64,000 nucleotides of DNA from Arthrobacter sp. S41. Its GTDB lineage: Bacteria > Actinomycetota > Actinomycetes > Actinomycetales > Micrococcaceae. Shown here in pieces: positions 35,389 through 43,636 of the stretch (position 1 is its first letter; each line of letters begins with the position of its first letter). The stretch lies in assembly GCF_004320535.1 (NCBI RefSeq), contig NZ_SIHY01000001.1, positions 62,001 to 126,000 of the forward strand, written 5' to 3'. A program made the translations under genes and the position numbers. The notes below the pieces were generated by a model. That model was not told the origin of the DNA. It did no database searches and saw only the letters and a program-made list of their open reading frames with translations.

Positions 35389-35832
35389 TCAGACTTGAGC
35401 CCCATCATCTCCCGGATCGCGCTTCGTTGGAAGACGTAGAAGTAAGTAAGCGATTCCGGCCACTGCCAACAGCGCCAAGCCGATAAATACAAACGTCGGA
35501 GCTGAGCGGAAAAACAGCACACACAGCAATAGCCCGATCGGGCCGCCGGCTGCAGTAACCCACGCCATATTCAACATTGGATCCCCGGAACCCAACGCGG
35601 CAGGCTCATCGGGAACAAATTTCTCATCGGATTCTTCAAGCTCCGCCGGCGCCGAATCGCGTGGGCCAGCCACCGCGCCGGGTCCGGTATTAAAGAGCTT
35701 CTTGAGCTGATTTGCACGTTCGGCAGCACCGGGCTCACGCGGAGCCGTCGCATCGATCTCTTGGAAGTTCTTCACCAAATCGTCCCACCGCGGATCGTCT
35801 TGATGCGGGGGACGAGCGTCAGGAAAACTCAT
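35389..35832 (-). CDS. Membrane protein, 147 residues
   Basis: A soluble Pro/Asp-rich N-terminal half (PPHQDDPRWDDLVKNFQEID) is followed by two hydrophobic helices (about 88-106 and 110-131) and a basic/acidic tail. No enzymatic motif. Its start overlaps the stop of the upstream hydrolase gene (ATGA), so the two are translated as a pair. Confidence 0.7.
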   Translation of the reverse strand: MSFPDARPPHQDDPRWDDLVKNFQEIDATAPREPGAAERANQLKKLFNTGPGAVAGPRDSAPAELEESDEKFVPDEPAALGSGDPMLNMAWVTAAGGPIGLLLCVLFFRSAPTFVFIGLALLAVAGIAYLLLRLPTKRDPGDDGAQV

Positions 35833-36614
35833 ACGTGCCTCCCTGCTTGGCGGTTAGTTTGGCGCTGCTCGCCGGTCGAGTGCTGTGAGAAGAAACGTCC
35901 GGATTCTTGGAAGATCTGCGCTGCGTCGTAATCCAAGGTGGCCACGTGTTTGGAATGAAGCAACTGGTGGTGTTCGGCCAAAGTTCCCGGGGTGAGCCCA
36001 CCGACCAATTCCCGCACCGAAGCATCCGAAACGACGTTGTCCACCGTGGAGCGGAAGAGCTGGACTGGGGCGGTGACAAGTTCCAACCGTGCACGAGTTT
36101 GGGCGAAGAGTGCATGCAGCTGCGCGACGGCGGCGATGGGGGTGCGTGGGTAGGCTCCTTCATCCACGCCACGCTTGGCGATGTCGTTGCTAATCGGGGC
36201 AACACTGCGAACCACATGTTTGAGCCATGGGGTGTACGGGGCCAGTGGCGAATCAACGATAAGGCCGGGATTGACCAGTGAAACTGCGGCAACATTGCGG
36301 CGAGTGGCCAAGTGCAGAGCTAGCGCGCCACCCATGGACAGGCCAGCAACAAAAACGGTTTTGTGCGTGCGTGCCAGTTCGTCAAAGGCCTGTTCTGTGG
36401 CATCGATCCACTGGCTATAAGTGTTGGTAATCATGTCCTGCCACTTGGTGCCGTGTCCTGGAAGCAGTGGCATCGCGGTATCAAAGCCTCGACGGGACAG
36501 GGCTTGCGCCCAAGGCTCCATAGCGGTGGGAGAGCCGGTGAAGCCGTGGATCAGCAGCACTGCGCAATCCTTCGATACCCGAGGCTCAGTGGTGTTTTGT
36601 GCATCATTTTTCAT
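35829..36614 (-). CDS. Alpha/beta hydrolase, carboxylesterase type
   Basis: 261 residues from ATG 36614 with GGAG eight bases upstream; a GTG three codons earlier is in frame. The oxyanion-hole motif LLIHGFTGSP, cap region, nucleophile elbow GLSMGGALAL and a late HVATLD histidine fit the monoacylglycerol lipase/carboxylesterase (Est30-like) group. It probably hydrolyses short- to medium-chain esters. Operon with the membrane protein downstream. Confidence 0.85.
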   Translation of the reverse strand: MKNDAQNTTEPRVSKDCAVLLIHGFTGSPTAMEPWAQALSRRGFDTAMPLLPGHGTKWQDMITNTYSQWIDATEQAFDELARTHKTVFVAGLSMGGALALHLATRRNVAAVSLVNPGLIVDSPLAPYTPWLKHVVRSVAPISNDIAKRGVDEGAYPRTPIAAVAQLHALFAQTRARLELVTAPVQLFRSTVDNVVSDASVRELVGGLTPGTLAEHHQLLHSKHVATLDYDAAQIFQESGRFFSQHSTGEQRQTNRQAGRHV

Positions 36615-36748
36615 CGTGACCACTCCAATTTTCTGCTTACACTATCGAGCGTAGTGCACAATTGAAGGGTGCGGACAGTGCCATGACCACCACGGCTTAA
36701 GAATGTTCCGCCATAAGCTGATCCTCGAGAAGAAGGAATTTTTCTGCC

Positions 36749-37420
36749 GTGCTGTACGACTTCCTCAAGCGTTTTGCTGTTCGGCCCCTGATTCGTGTCT
36801 TCTTCCGTGTTGATCTGCGAGGCCTAGAGAACGTTCCGGACACCGGGGCAGTTATCTTGGCCTCGAATCATCTCTCGGTCAGCGACTCCGTTTTTCTACC
36901 TGCAATGCTCGAACGCCCCGTGATTTTCTTGGCCAAAGATGAGTACTTTAACGGCCGTGGGCTCAAGGGACGAGTGACCGCATGGTTCTTCCGCAACATC
37001 AACCAGTTGCCGATGGATCGCTCGGGGGGACGTAAATCAGCGGCATCGCTGGCCAGCGCAAACCGCGCCTTGGGCGAGGGTAAAGTCTTGGGCATTTACC
37101 CCGAAGGAACACGCTCGCCCGATGGTCGGCTCTACCGGGCAAAGCTCGGGGTCGCCAAGCTCGCTTTAGAATCCGGCGCCCCGGTCGTTCCTGTGGCCAT
37201 GATCGGAACCGACAAAGCGCAGCCCATTGGGCGCACGATACCGCGCCCGGGCAAGATCGGCATCAAGATTGGCAAGCCTCTGAACTTTGATCATCTGGCA
37301 GGGAAGCACGATGATCCACAGGCCCTACGCCAGTGTGCAGACGAAATTCGTCAGGCCATCAACGTACTCTCCGGACAGAGCTACGTGGATGTCTATGCAC
37401 CGAGCAAAGCCAAGAAATAG
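36749..37420 (+). CDS. 1-acyl-sn-glycerol-3-phosphate acyltransferase (PlsC-like)
   Basis: 223 residues. The four acyltransferase blocks are present: NHLSVSDSVFLP (NHxxxxD), FFRNINQLPMDR, YPEGTRSPDG and VVPVAMIGTD. It should transfer an acyl group to lysophosphatidate or a related acceptor at the membrane. The start is GTG 36749. Next to the DAHP synthase gene, as in mycobacteria (Rv2182c region). Confidence 0.9.
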   Translation: MLYDFLKRFAVRPLIRVFFRVDLRGLENVPDTGAVILASNHLSVSDSVFLPAMLERPVIFLAKDEYFNGRGLKGRVTAWFFRNINQLPMDRSGGRKSAASLASANRALGEGKVLGIYPEGTRSPDGRLYRAKLGVAKLALESGAPVVPVAMIGTDKAQPIGRTIPRPGKIGIKIGKPLNFDHLAGKHDDPQALRQCADEIRQAINVLSGQSYVDVYAPSKAKK

Positions 37421-37497
37421 CGTCCTCTTCACACTGTTACGCAACCCTGTTACATTCGTCGCGGTGCTTTGCTGCTGCGCCACGTAGAATCAATAGG

Positions 37498-38892
37498 GTG
37501 AGCGTAGAAAATCGAACCCCATTGCCAGGCTCCTCCGTAGGCGGCCCCGCCACCGATCCACAACTAGACCTGTGGCGTGAACTGCCGATCGCGCAGCAGC
37601 CAACTTGGCGTGAGCACAAGGACTATCAGGCCTCCATCGACGAATTGGGTTCGCGTCCTCCACTGGTATTTGCCGGCGAAGTTGACGTATTGCGCGAACG
37701 CCTAGCCGAAGCCGCACAGGGACGTGCCTTCCTGCTTCAGGGTGGTGACTGCGCCGAGACTTTTGCCGACGCTACTGCCGACAAGATCTCCTCGCGTGTA
37801 CGCACGATTTTGCAGATGGCCGTTGTCCTGACCTACGGTGCCTCGTTACCTGTTATCAAGATGGGTCGCATGGCTGGACAGTTCGCCAAGCCACGTTCCT
37901 CGAATGATGAAACCCGAGACGGTGTTACTCTGCCAGCATTCCGCGGCGACATCGTTAATGGCTTCGACTTCACTCCTGAGTCTCGTGCCCATGATCCAAA
38001 GCGTTTGGTGCAGGCCTACAACACCTCCTCGGCCACGCTGAACCTGATTCGTGCATTCACCCAGGGCGGCTTTGCTGACCTGCGCAGCGTGCACTCGTGG
38101 AACAGCGGCTTCATGGCTAACCCGGCGCACTCCGCCTACGAGCAGCTGGCCGGCGAAATCGACTCGGCCATCCGCTTCATGGATGCTTGTGGCGCCGATT
38201 TCGAGGCACTCAAGCGCACCGAGTTCTTCGCCTCCCACGAGGCACTGTTGCTGGACTACGAGCGAGCATTGACCCGCACCGACTCCCGCACCGGCCTGCC
38301 ATACGACACCAGCGGCCACTTCCTGTGGATCGGTGAACGCACCCGCCAACTGGATCACGCACATATCGATTTCCTGTCGCGTGTACGTAACCCAATTGGC
38401 GTGAAGCTTGGCCCAACCACCGATCCAGACGATGCGTTGCGACTGATCGAGAAGCTCGATCCAAATCGTGAGCCAGGACGTTTGACCTTCATTACCCGCA
38501 TGGGTGCGAAGAACATTCGTGAAAAGCTGCCAAATTTGGTCGAGAAGGTTACCGCCTCCGGTGCTCAGGTGCTGTGGGTTACCGACCCAATGCACGGCAA
38601 CACCGTCACCAGCCAGAACGGTTACAAGACTCGCAACTTCGACGATGTCATGGACGAAGTCCGCGGCTTCTTCGAGGTACACGACTCGCTGGGAACCTTC
38701 CCAGGTGGCCTGCACGTGGAGATGACCGGCGACGACGTGGCTGAGTGCCTCGGCGGCGCTGATCCGATCCGTGAGGAAGACTTCGACTCGCTGTACGAGT
38801 CTGTTTGCGATCCACGACTGAACCACCGTCAGTCGCTAGAGATGGCTTTCTTGGTCTCCTCGGCGTTGCAAAGCCGTAGCCGTAACCGCTAA
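37498..38892 (+). CDS. aroG: Class II 3-deoxy-D-arabino-heptulosonate-7-phosphate (DAHP) synthase
   Basis: 464 residues. First enzyme of the shikimate pathway: phosphoenolpyruvate plus erythrose-4-phosphate gives DAHP. Plant-type (class II) motifs are LQGGDCAETFAD, KMGRMAGQFAKPRS, SHEALLLDYE, LWIGERTRQLDHAH, VTDPMHGNT and LHVEMTGDDVAEC. The frame is open upstream to 37333, overlapping plsC, but the GTG at 37498 (VSVENRTPLPG) gives the family length. It is followed by a strong bidirectional terminator. Confidence 0.95.
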   Translation: MSVENRTPLPGSSVGGPATDPQLDLWRELPIAQQPTWREHKDYQASIDELGSRPPLVFAGEVDVLRERLAEAAQGRAFLLQGGDCAETFADATADKISSRVRTILQMAVVLTYGASLPVIKMGRMAGQFAKPRSSNDETRDGVTLPAFRGDIVNGFDFTPESRAHDPKRLVQAYNTSSATLNLIRAFTQGGFADLRSVHSWNSGFMANPAHSAYEQLAGEIDSAIRFMDACGADFEALKRTEFFASHEALLLDYERALTRTDSRTGLPYDTSGHFLWIGERTRQLDHAHIDFLSRVRNPIGVKLGPTTDPDDALRLIEKLDPNREPGRLTFITRMGAKNIREKLPNLVEKVTASGAQVLWVTDPMHGNTVTSQNGYKTRNFDDVMDEVRGFFEVHDSLGTFPGGLHVEMTGDDVAECLGGADPIREEDFDSLYESVCDPRLNHRQSLEMAFLVSSALQSRSRNR

Positions 38893-38907
38893 GTATTAGC
38901 CACAAAC

Positions 38908-38953
38908 AAAAAATGGGTTCAGTTCCACACCGTGGAACTGAACCCATTTTTTT
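38908..38953. terminator. Bidirectional terminator between aroG and the kinase gene
   Basis: AAAAATGGGTTCAGTTCCAC pairs perfectly with its complement around a three-base loop, with A- and T-runs on the two sides. Confidence 0.92.
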
Positions 38954-38960
38954 GTTGCCA

Positions 38961-41168
38961 CTAGAAAGCGTAAATGCTGATCTCGCTGCCTCGTACGGCT
39001 CGCTGACCCAGCGGTGTCTGCATCCGTACAGTCTGCTGTGCGCCACCAAATACTTCATGGGTTTTCACCGTGAAGCCGGCAGCTTGAAGCTGCGCTGTGG
39101 CCTCTTGGACGGTGAGCCCTACAACCGACGGGATCTGAAGATATTCAGGACCCGAGGAGATGCTCACCTCTACGGAACTGCCGAATTCGGCTGCACCCTG
39201 GGCCGGTGACTGCGCCGCGATCTGGCCCTTGCTGACCTGTTCTGAACTGACTTCTTCACCAAGAGTGAGACTCAGACCGACGTCCTTGAGCTTCTGCGTA
39301 GCCTCATCCTTGCTCAACCCAATGAGAGAGGGAACCTGAACCGGAGCCGGGCCCTTGGACACCGTCAGCGTGATGAGGCTCTTCTTGGGCAACCGCTCGC
39401 CGTTGCTAGGGTTCGAAGTGATGACCGAACCGTCGGCCACTGACGAAGAGTAGGCTTCAACAGTTTTCAGGTTTTCAAAGCCCACCTTGGCTAGCGACTT
39501 CTTTGCTTGGCCTAGTGTGGAACCAGCGACCTGAGGGACTTGGAAAAGCTCTGGCCCCTCAGAAACCGTGAGCTCTACACCTTGAAATTTCATGATGTTC
39601 TTGCCGGTGGCTGGATGAGACTCAACCACCCGACCAATGGAAACTTCATCATCGTAAGCAGTGCTGACGCGCACGGGAACACCGGCGTCGTCCATTTGGG
39701 CGATCGCCTGCTCTTGGATCATCCCGGTCAGCGATGGGATACGAACGATCGTTCCCGGACCTCGGCCAAAGAACCAGCCAGCACCGGCCACTACGGCGAC
39801 AACCAAAATCCACACGAAAATCATGACGGTCTTCTGAGTCCCGCTGCGTGGGCGCCTCAGCTGGTGTGTAGGAATCTGGGCTTCCTTGCGCCAGCGTTTT
39901 TCGGCTTGCTTCTGTGCACGCTTGGCTTCGCGAGCTGGGACCTGAGCATCGCTCGCAACCGGTTCAATAGCAGCCGACTCATTGCGTGCGTACACCGAGG
40001 TCGCAGCTATGGCCGAGTCAGAATCATTATCTTCGAACAGGTTCATAGCCAGAGTTTGTTGAGCGTCCCGCAAATCTAGAACTTCGGTGGCATCCGAGAC
40101 TGCAATGACGCTGGTAGGCGATTCACTGCCTAAGTCCTCGTCGAGTTCATAGTCGCCGTCGGCAGCCACGGTATTTAGCTCTTGCCATTGCTTCTCACGA
40201 TCAAGTTCGCGATCTCGCTGCATGGCGTCAAGGCGTTGTTGCAGCGTGGTCGGCATATGCGCAAAACGTTCGGGAATCAGGTCTTCCACATTCCCCAGCG
40301 AATCGGCACCCAGATCAAGCTGCTCGTCAGTGAGCGTTGCATGGATTTGACGCACTTCTTCTAGAAGCAGCGAGGCATCTTGTGGGCGCTTTTCGGGGTC
40401 CTTCTCGGTGCACCAACGCACTAGCTCATCGAGGTCATCAGCCAATTCGGTAATGGTCTGTGATGGCAATGGCATGGGGGAGTCCAGATGATGTTTCATC
40501 ATGGCTGCGGGGTTGGTTTCCGAATATGGAAGACGTCCGGTGAGCATCTGATAGATCATGATGCCTATCGCATAGATGTCACTGCGCGAATCAGCTGGCG
40601 CACCGGAAACCAGTTCAGGGGACACATGGGAAAGGGTGGCCAGCAGGGTCGCGGACTGCGTATGAGCGCTAGCTGCGCGGGCTAACCCAAAGTCGGTCAG
40701 TTTGATTTCGCCGATGTCGGAAAGCAAGACGTTGGCGGGTTTCATGTCACGGTGAATGATGCCTTCACTGTGCGCTGCGCTTAATCCGCTACAGATCTGT
40801 TCAAGAATGCTGAGCATCTGGCGTGGAGTGAAACAGCCGCGCTCGGCGATAACCTGGTCGAGGTTTCTTCCGCGCACGTATTCCATGACGAGGTAGACAA
40901 GGTTGTCGCTGACGTTATGGTCGCGGATCGATACAACATTGGGGTGCGTGATATTTGCGGCGATTACCGCTTCAGATTCGAAGCGTTCTCTTACCGTAGG
41001 TTCACTGGCGAAGTTATCGTTCAGTATCTTCACCACTACTGCTCGATGCAGTCGCTTGTCCATGCTGCGGTAGATTCTGGACATGCCGCCTAAAGCCAAG
41101 AGGTAGTCCAGGCGATAACGACCATCGAGTGTTTTTCCCAAGTGTGGGTCAGTCAGGGCCGAGCTCAT
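38961..41168 (-). CDS. pknL: Ser/Thr protein kinase with PASTA domains (PknL-like)
   Basis: 735 residues. Kinase domain about 1-275: glycine loop LALGGMSRIYR, VVVKIL lysine, catalytic HRDMKPANVLL, DFGLARA and SPELVSGAPADSRSDIYA. A long acidic/basic linker leads to one TM helix (about 444-466) and four extracellular PASTA repeats (VRIPSLTGM, FQVPQVAGS, VQVPSLIGL, LQIPSVVGL), which bind muropeptides. It is the expected membrane sensor of wall state and possible kinase for GarA and WhiB1-type targets. Neighbourhood with DAHP synthase matches pknL-aroG of mycobacteria, hence the symbol. Confidence 0.92.
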   Translation of the reverse strand: MSSALTDPHLGKTLDGRYRLDYLLALGGMSRIYRSMDKRLHRAVVVKILNDNFASEPTVRERFESEAVIAANITHPNVVSIRDHNVSDNLVYLVMEYVRGRNLDQVIAERGCFTPRQMLSILEQICSGLSAAHSEGIIHRDMKPANVLLSDIGEIKLTDFGLARAASAHTQSATLLATLSHVSPELVSGAPADSRSDIYAIGIMIYQMLTGRLPYSETNPAAMMKHHLDSPMPLPSQTITELADDLDELVRWCTEKDPEKRPQDASLLLEEVRQIHATLTDEQLDLGADSLGNVEDLIPERFAHMPTTLQQRLDAMQRDRELDREKQWQELNTVAADGDYELDEDLGSESPTSVIAVSDATEVLDLRDAQQTLAMNLFEDNDSDSAIAATSVYARNESAAIEPVASDAQVPAREAKRAQKQAEKRWRKEAQIPTHQLRRPRSGTQKTVMIFVWILVVAVVAGAGWFFGRGPGTIVRIPSLTGMIQEQAIAQMDDAGVPVRVSTAYDDEVSIGRVVESHPATGKNIMKFQGVELTVSEGPELFQVPQVAGSTLGQAKKSLAKVGFENLKTVEAYSSSVADGSVITSNPSNGERLPKKSLITLTVSKGPAPVQVPSLIGLSKDEATQKLKDVGLSLTLGEEVSSEQVSKGQIAAQSPAQGAAEFGSSVEVSISSGPEYLQIPSVVGLTVQEATAQLQAAGFTVKTHEVFGGAQQTVRMQTPLGQRAVRGSEISIYAF

Positions 41169-41292
41169 CGTTCGTCGGCACCCACTTGAAGAGTGCGCGC
41201 GAAGCAGACCAAAGTCACTAACGGATCCTTTCGAACATGAATACTACTTTTAATCTACCTAGCCGAGCTGGAAAAATGCCGGTTAAACTCAA

Positions 41293-41324
41293 AATCCGCC
41301 AGTGGTGTTGACCGCTGGCGGATT
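41293..41324 (-). terminator. Terminator of whiB gene
   Basis: AATCCGCCAGTGG pairs with CCGCTGGCGGATT (one G-T pair). Located just downstream of the whiB stop on the minus strand. Confidence 0.75.
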
Positions 41325-41367
41325 CTGATTGGCGTCTCGGGTTGCGAGATTTACCTCGAGCGCATAA

Positions 41368-41616
41368 TTATGAGGCGCGACGAGCTCGTGCAGCGCGGCG
41401 CTTCAAAGCGCGACGCTCATCTTCACTCATACCGCCCCATACGCCTGCATCCTGACCGGACTCAATGGCCCACTGCAAGCAAGTTTCGGTTACTTCACAT
41501 CGACGGCAGACGCTCTTGGCCTCTTCGATCTGCAATAGGGCCGGACCGGTGTTTCCCACAGGGAAAAACAGTTCCGGGTCCTTTTCCAGACACGCCGCGC
41601 GGCTACGCCAATCCAT
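41368..41616 (-). CDS. whiB1: WhiB-family iron-sulfur regulator, WhiB1-like
   Basis: 82 residues from the ATG giving MDWRSRAACL, with AAGGAG upstream; the frame extends 18 codons further but the family starts here. Four cysteines C9, C37, C40 and C46 (AACLEKD, CRRCEVTETC) bind a [4Fe-4S] cluster. SGQDAGVWGGMSEDERRAL is the sigma-contacting turn, followed by a basic DNA-binding tail (KRRAARARRAS). WhiB1 binds the primary sigma factor and responds to nitric oxide. Confidence 0.92.
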   Translation of the reverse strand: MDWRSRAACLEKDPELFFPVGNTGPALLQIEEAKSVCRRCEVTETCLQWAIESGQDAGVWGGMSEDERRALKRRAARARRAS

Positions 41617-41971
41617 GCTTATTGATGCTCCTTGAAATCTGAGGGGGTCTGAAGAGCTAACGGCAATCAAAGTTGGGGTAAAGACTAGCTAGGAATGAAA
41701 TTAATTCCTGATTACCTTACGGTTACTGATCGGCTCTTCTGATCGTTGGTGAGGACCGATTGGGTGCCTCGTTTAACCAACCACATAAGGTTTTCATGTT
41801 ACGAGGAAGTAAACAAGAGTCACGATAGCGAAATGTTGCTGAATGCCTGAGTGCTTTCTCACATGGCATTTGGCCATGAAGTCCGCTAGGTCTATCTGGC
41901 GTGACGTCGACAACATCGTGGCAAATAAACACAGTTTGAGTTCCAGTCAAAGGTCAACGAAGATTATTGAC
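41617..41971. other. Upstream region of whiB1
   Basis: About 355 bases with no convincing gene. It contains an AT-rich stretch around 41690-41715 and the paired sequence GATCGG-CTCTTCT-GATCG near 41738-41756, which could be part of the whiB1 control region. Confidence 0.4.
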
Positions 41972-42385
41972 GTGAGCCTCGAAGAACGTAACATACCCCG
42001 CCCTGTTAGCGCTATTGTCGTCGCGACGATGGTGATGATAGAAGCCCTCGCAGTACTGGTCTATGCCGTCAGCTATCTGGCTAATCTTTCAGCCGGCGGG
42101 ACTGTGAACATCGGCGGGCAGATCTTCATGTTGATCTTGTGCCTGTTGGTGGCGATCTGGCAAGGGTCGGTGGCGATCAATTTTTACAAGGGCAAAGCGT
42201 TTACTCGTGCACCGATTATCGTGTGGCAGTTGTTCCAGTTGATCCTTTCGATCTCATTCCTCAGCACAGACATTCTTTTGGTGAAGCTCGCTGCTGTGCT
42301 GTCTATGGTGATCGCCGGAGTCTGCATCGTTATGCTCTTTGCTCCAAAGACGACTGTGTTTCTGGGCGACCGGCCTACGCGCTAA
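41972..42385 (+). CDS. Small integral membrane protein
   Basis: 137 residues from GTG 41972; the frame is open earlier, but the upstream part is not protein-like. Four hydrophobic helices (VSAIVVATMVMIEALAVLVY, IFMLILCLLVAIWQG, IIVWQLFQLILSISF, LAAVLSMVIAGVCIVMLF) fill nearly the whole length. Function unknown. It is convergent with the gene at 42395. Confidence 0.7.
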   Translation: MSLEERNIPRPVSAIVVATMVMIEALAVLVYAVSYLANLSAGGTVNIGGQIFMLILCLLVAIWQGSVAINFYKGKAFTRAPIIVWQLFQLILSISFLSTDILLVKLAAVLSMVIAGVCIVMLFAPKTTVFLGDRPTR

Positions 42386-42394
42386 GTACTTGGT

Positions 42395-43636
42395 CTAACC
42401 GGCACGAGGTATGTGGATCAATCTAGGTTGGCCATTGCGAGAGATGATCGCGCGCCAATAGTCGCCAGCAGTTGGGTCCTTGCGGTGATGAAGCGGTGGC
42501 CACGTTGAGGGCTGCATATCTTGTGAATGTTCGGACTCGACGACGATAAGTTCTCGATCGTCAATGCTGAGCGACGAAATACCTAGGTCGTAGGTCAGAC
42601 GAGTACTGGGCGGGACGAACAGCACCGTTCTGACCCCGATCCGTCGTAATTTTTCTAGGGTCGGAGCAAGACGAGGATCAGCACTCGTTGCCAGACACGC
42701 ACAAAGTAAATCTTGCCCAGTCTCGATTGAAGCTTCGCGCTCGTCTGCGAAAGCAACGATGTCGTCCAGACCAGAAGCATGGATCGCTCCCCAACGGTGG
42801 GCAAGAACCTGAGACATCGTTAGGCGTTCGTCTTCATTGGGACAAATCATGATCAATCTCTGCTGTACAGGCAGCAGTGCGGATTCTCCACCAAACGGTA
42901 GATAGCCAAGCAGGTTCGAATGATCAACATGTGCTGGTTCATGATCTTCTTGGCGAGGCCCTGGGGTGTCCCAGCGCTGGTGTCCAACGTCGTCCGTAGC
43001 GAAGTCGGTGATTTGAAAAACCTGAGGTGGATGCCCCGACGTAATCTCGACCCCACGACCGGGTAAGCCCGAACAAGCAGGGAGCTTGGGCCACATCATC
43101 TTTAGTGAGTCCGTTGCGTTCAAAGGAAAATACCATTGCGTCGTGAATAGTCCGGTGGACTTCAACGAATTCTGGTCTCGATCTACAGAGCAAACAATCA
43201 GAGGTGAGTCCTCACTGCTGTGACGAAGTAACGCACCGAGCGCATCATCAAGTCGCTGAAAATGTTGAGGATGCAGCTCAGACTGAAGCTGCGCGACGGA
43301 ATGAATAATGATTGTCAGTCCTGGATCTTTTGGCGATGATTCCAGAAAATCTAAGGCATCAAAGAAGAGATAGGGATCCTGCCCCGTAACTACTCTGAGG
43401 CTACTGGTCTGATCGCTGCCTTCAATCGGTGAGGGTCCAAAACACAGGACCTTGCGATGCAATGACGACAAGGAACTAAGGACTTGTTTCGCCCCGGACT
43501 CAGGAAGTCCACACATCAGAAGCGATCTTTTCTGCTCACTGCCCAGAGCCAACGGGTCTAGGGTGCCACCGTGCAAGTTGTCCCTGATGCCACAGTACAA
43601 GCTACCTTCTAGAGCGCCCGGCCAAGTCGAAGGCAT
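42395..43636 (-). CDS. C-terminal ATPase-like part of a split FtsK/EccC-type protein
   Basis: 413 residues. It opens with a segment (MPSTWPGALEGSLYCGIRDN) and then SLLMCGLPESGAKQVLSSL, which aligns in position with a P-loop but lacks the GKS core, as in the degenerate later ATPase modules of EccC. Its first 28 bases overlap the end of the upstream FHA-FtsK gene in another frame. It may be a separate translationally coupled subunit or the second half of one protein joined by a frameshift. Function is inferred from the neighbour. Confidence 0.55.
   Translation of the reverse strand: MPSTWPGALEGSLYCGIRDNLHGGTLDPLALGSEQKRSLLMCGLPESGAKQVLSSLSSLHRKVLCFGPSPIEGSDQTSSLRVVTGQDPYLFFDALDFLESSPKDPGLTIIIHSVAQLQSELHPQHFQRLDDALGALLRHSSEDSPLIVCSVDRDQNSLKSTGLFTTQWYFPLNATDSLKMMWPKLPACSGLPGRGVEITSGHPPQVFQITDFATDDVGHQRWDTPGPRQEDHEPAHVDHSNLLGYLPFGGESALLPVQQRLIMICPNEDERLTMSQVLAHRWGAIHASGLDDIVAFADEREASIETGQDLLCACLATSADPRLAPTLEKLRRIGVRTVLFVPPSTRLTYDLGISSLSIDDRELIVVESEHSQDMQPSTWPPLHHRKDPTAGDYWRAIISRNGQPRLIHIPRAG

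Noticed and set aside
37333-37497. Upstream extension of the DAHP synthase frame
   Set aside because: It would overlap the acyltransferase gene and adds a Cys/Arg-rich stretch absent from the family; GTG 37498 gives the normal length.
37846-38826. 326-codon frame antisense to the DAHP synthase gene
   Set aside because: Lies wholly inside a secure enzyme gene on the opposite strand; explained by codon bias of the + strand.
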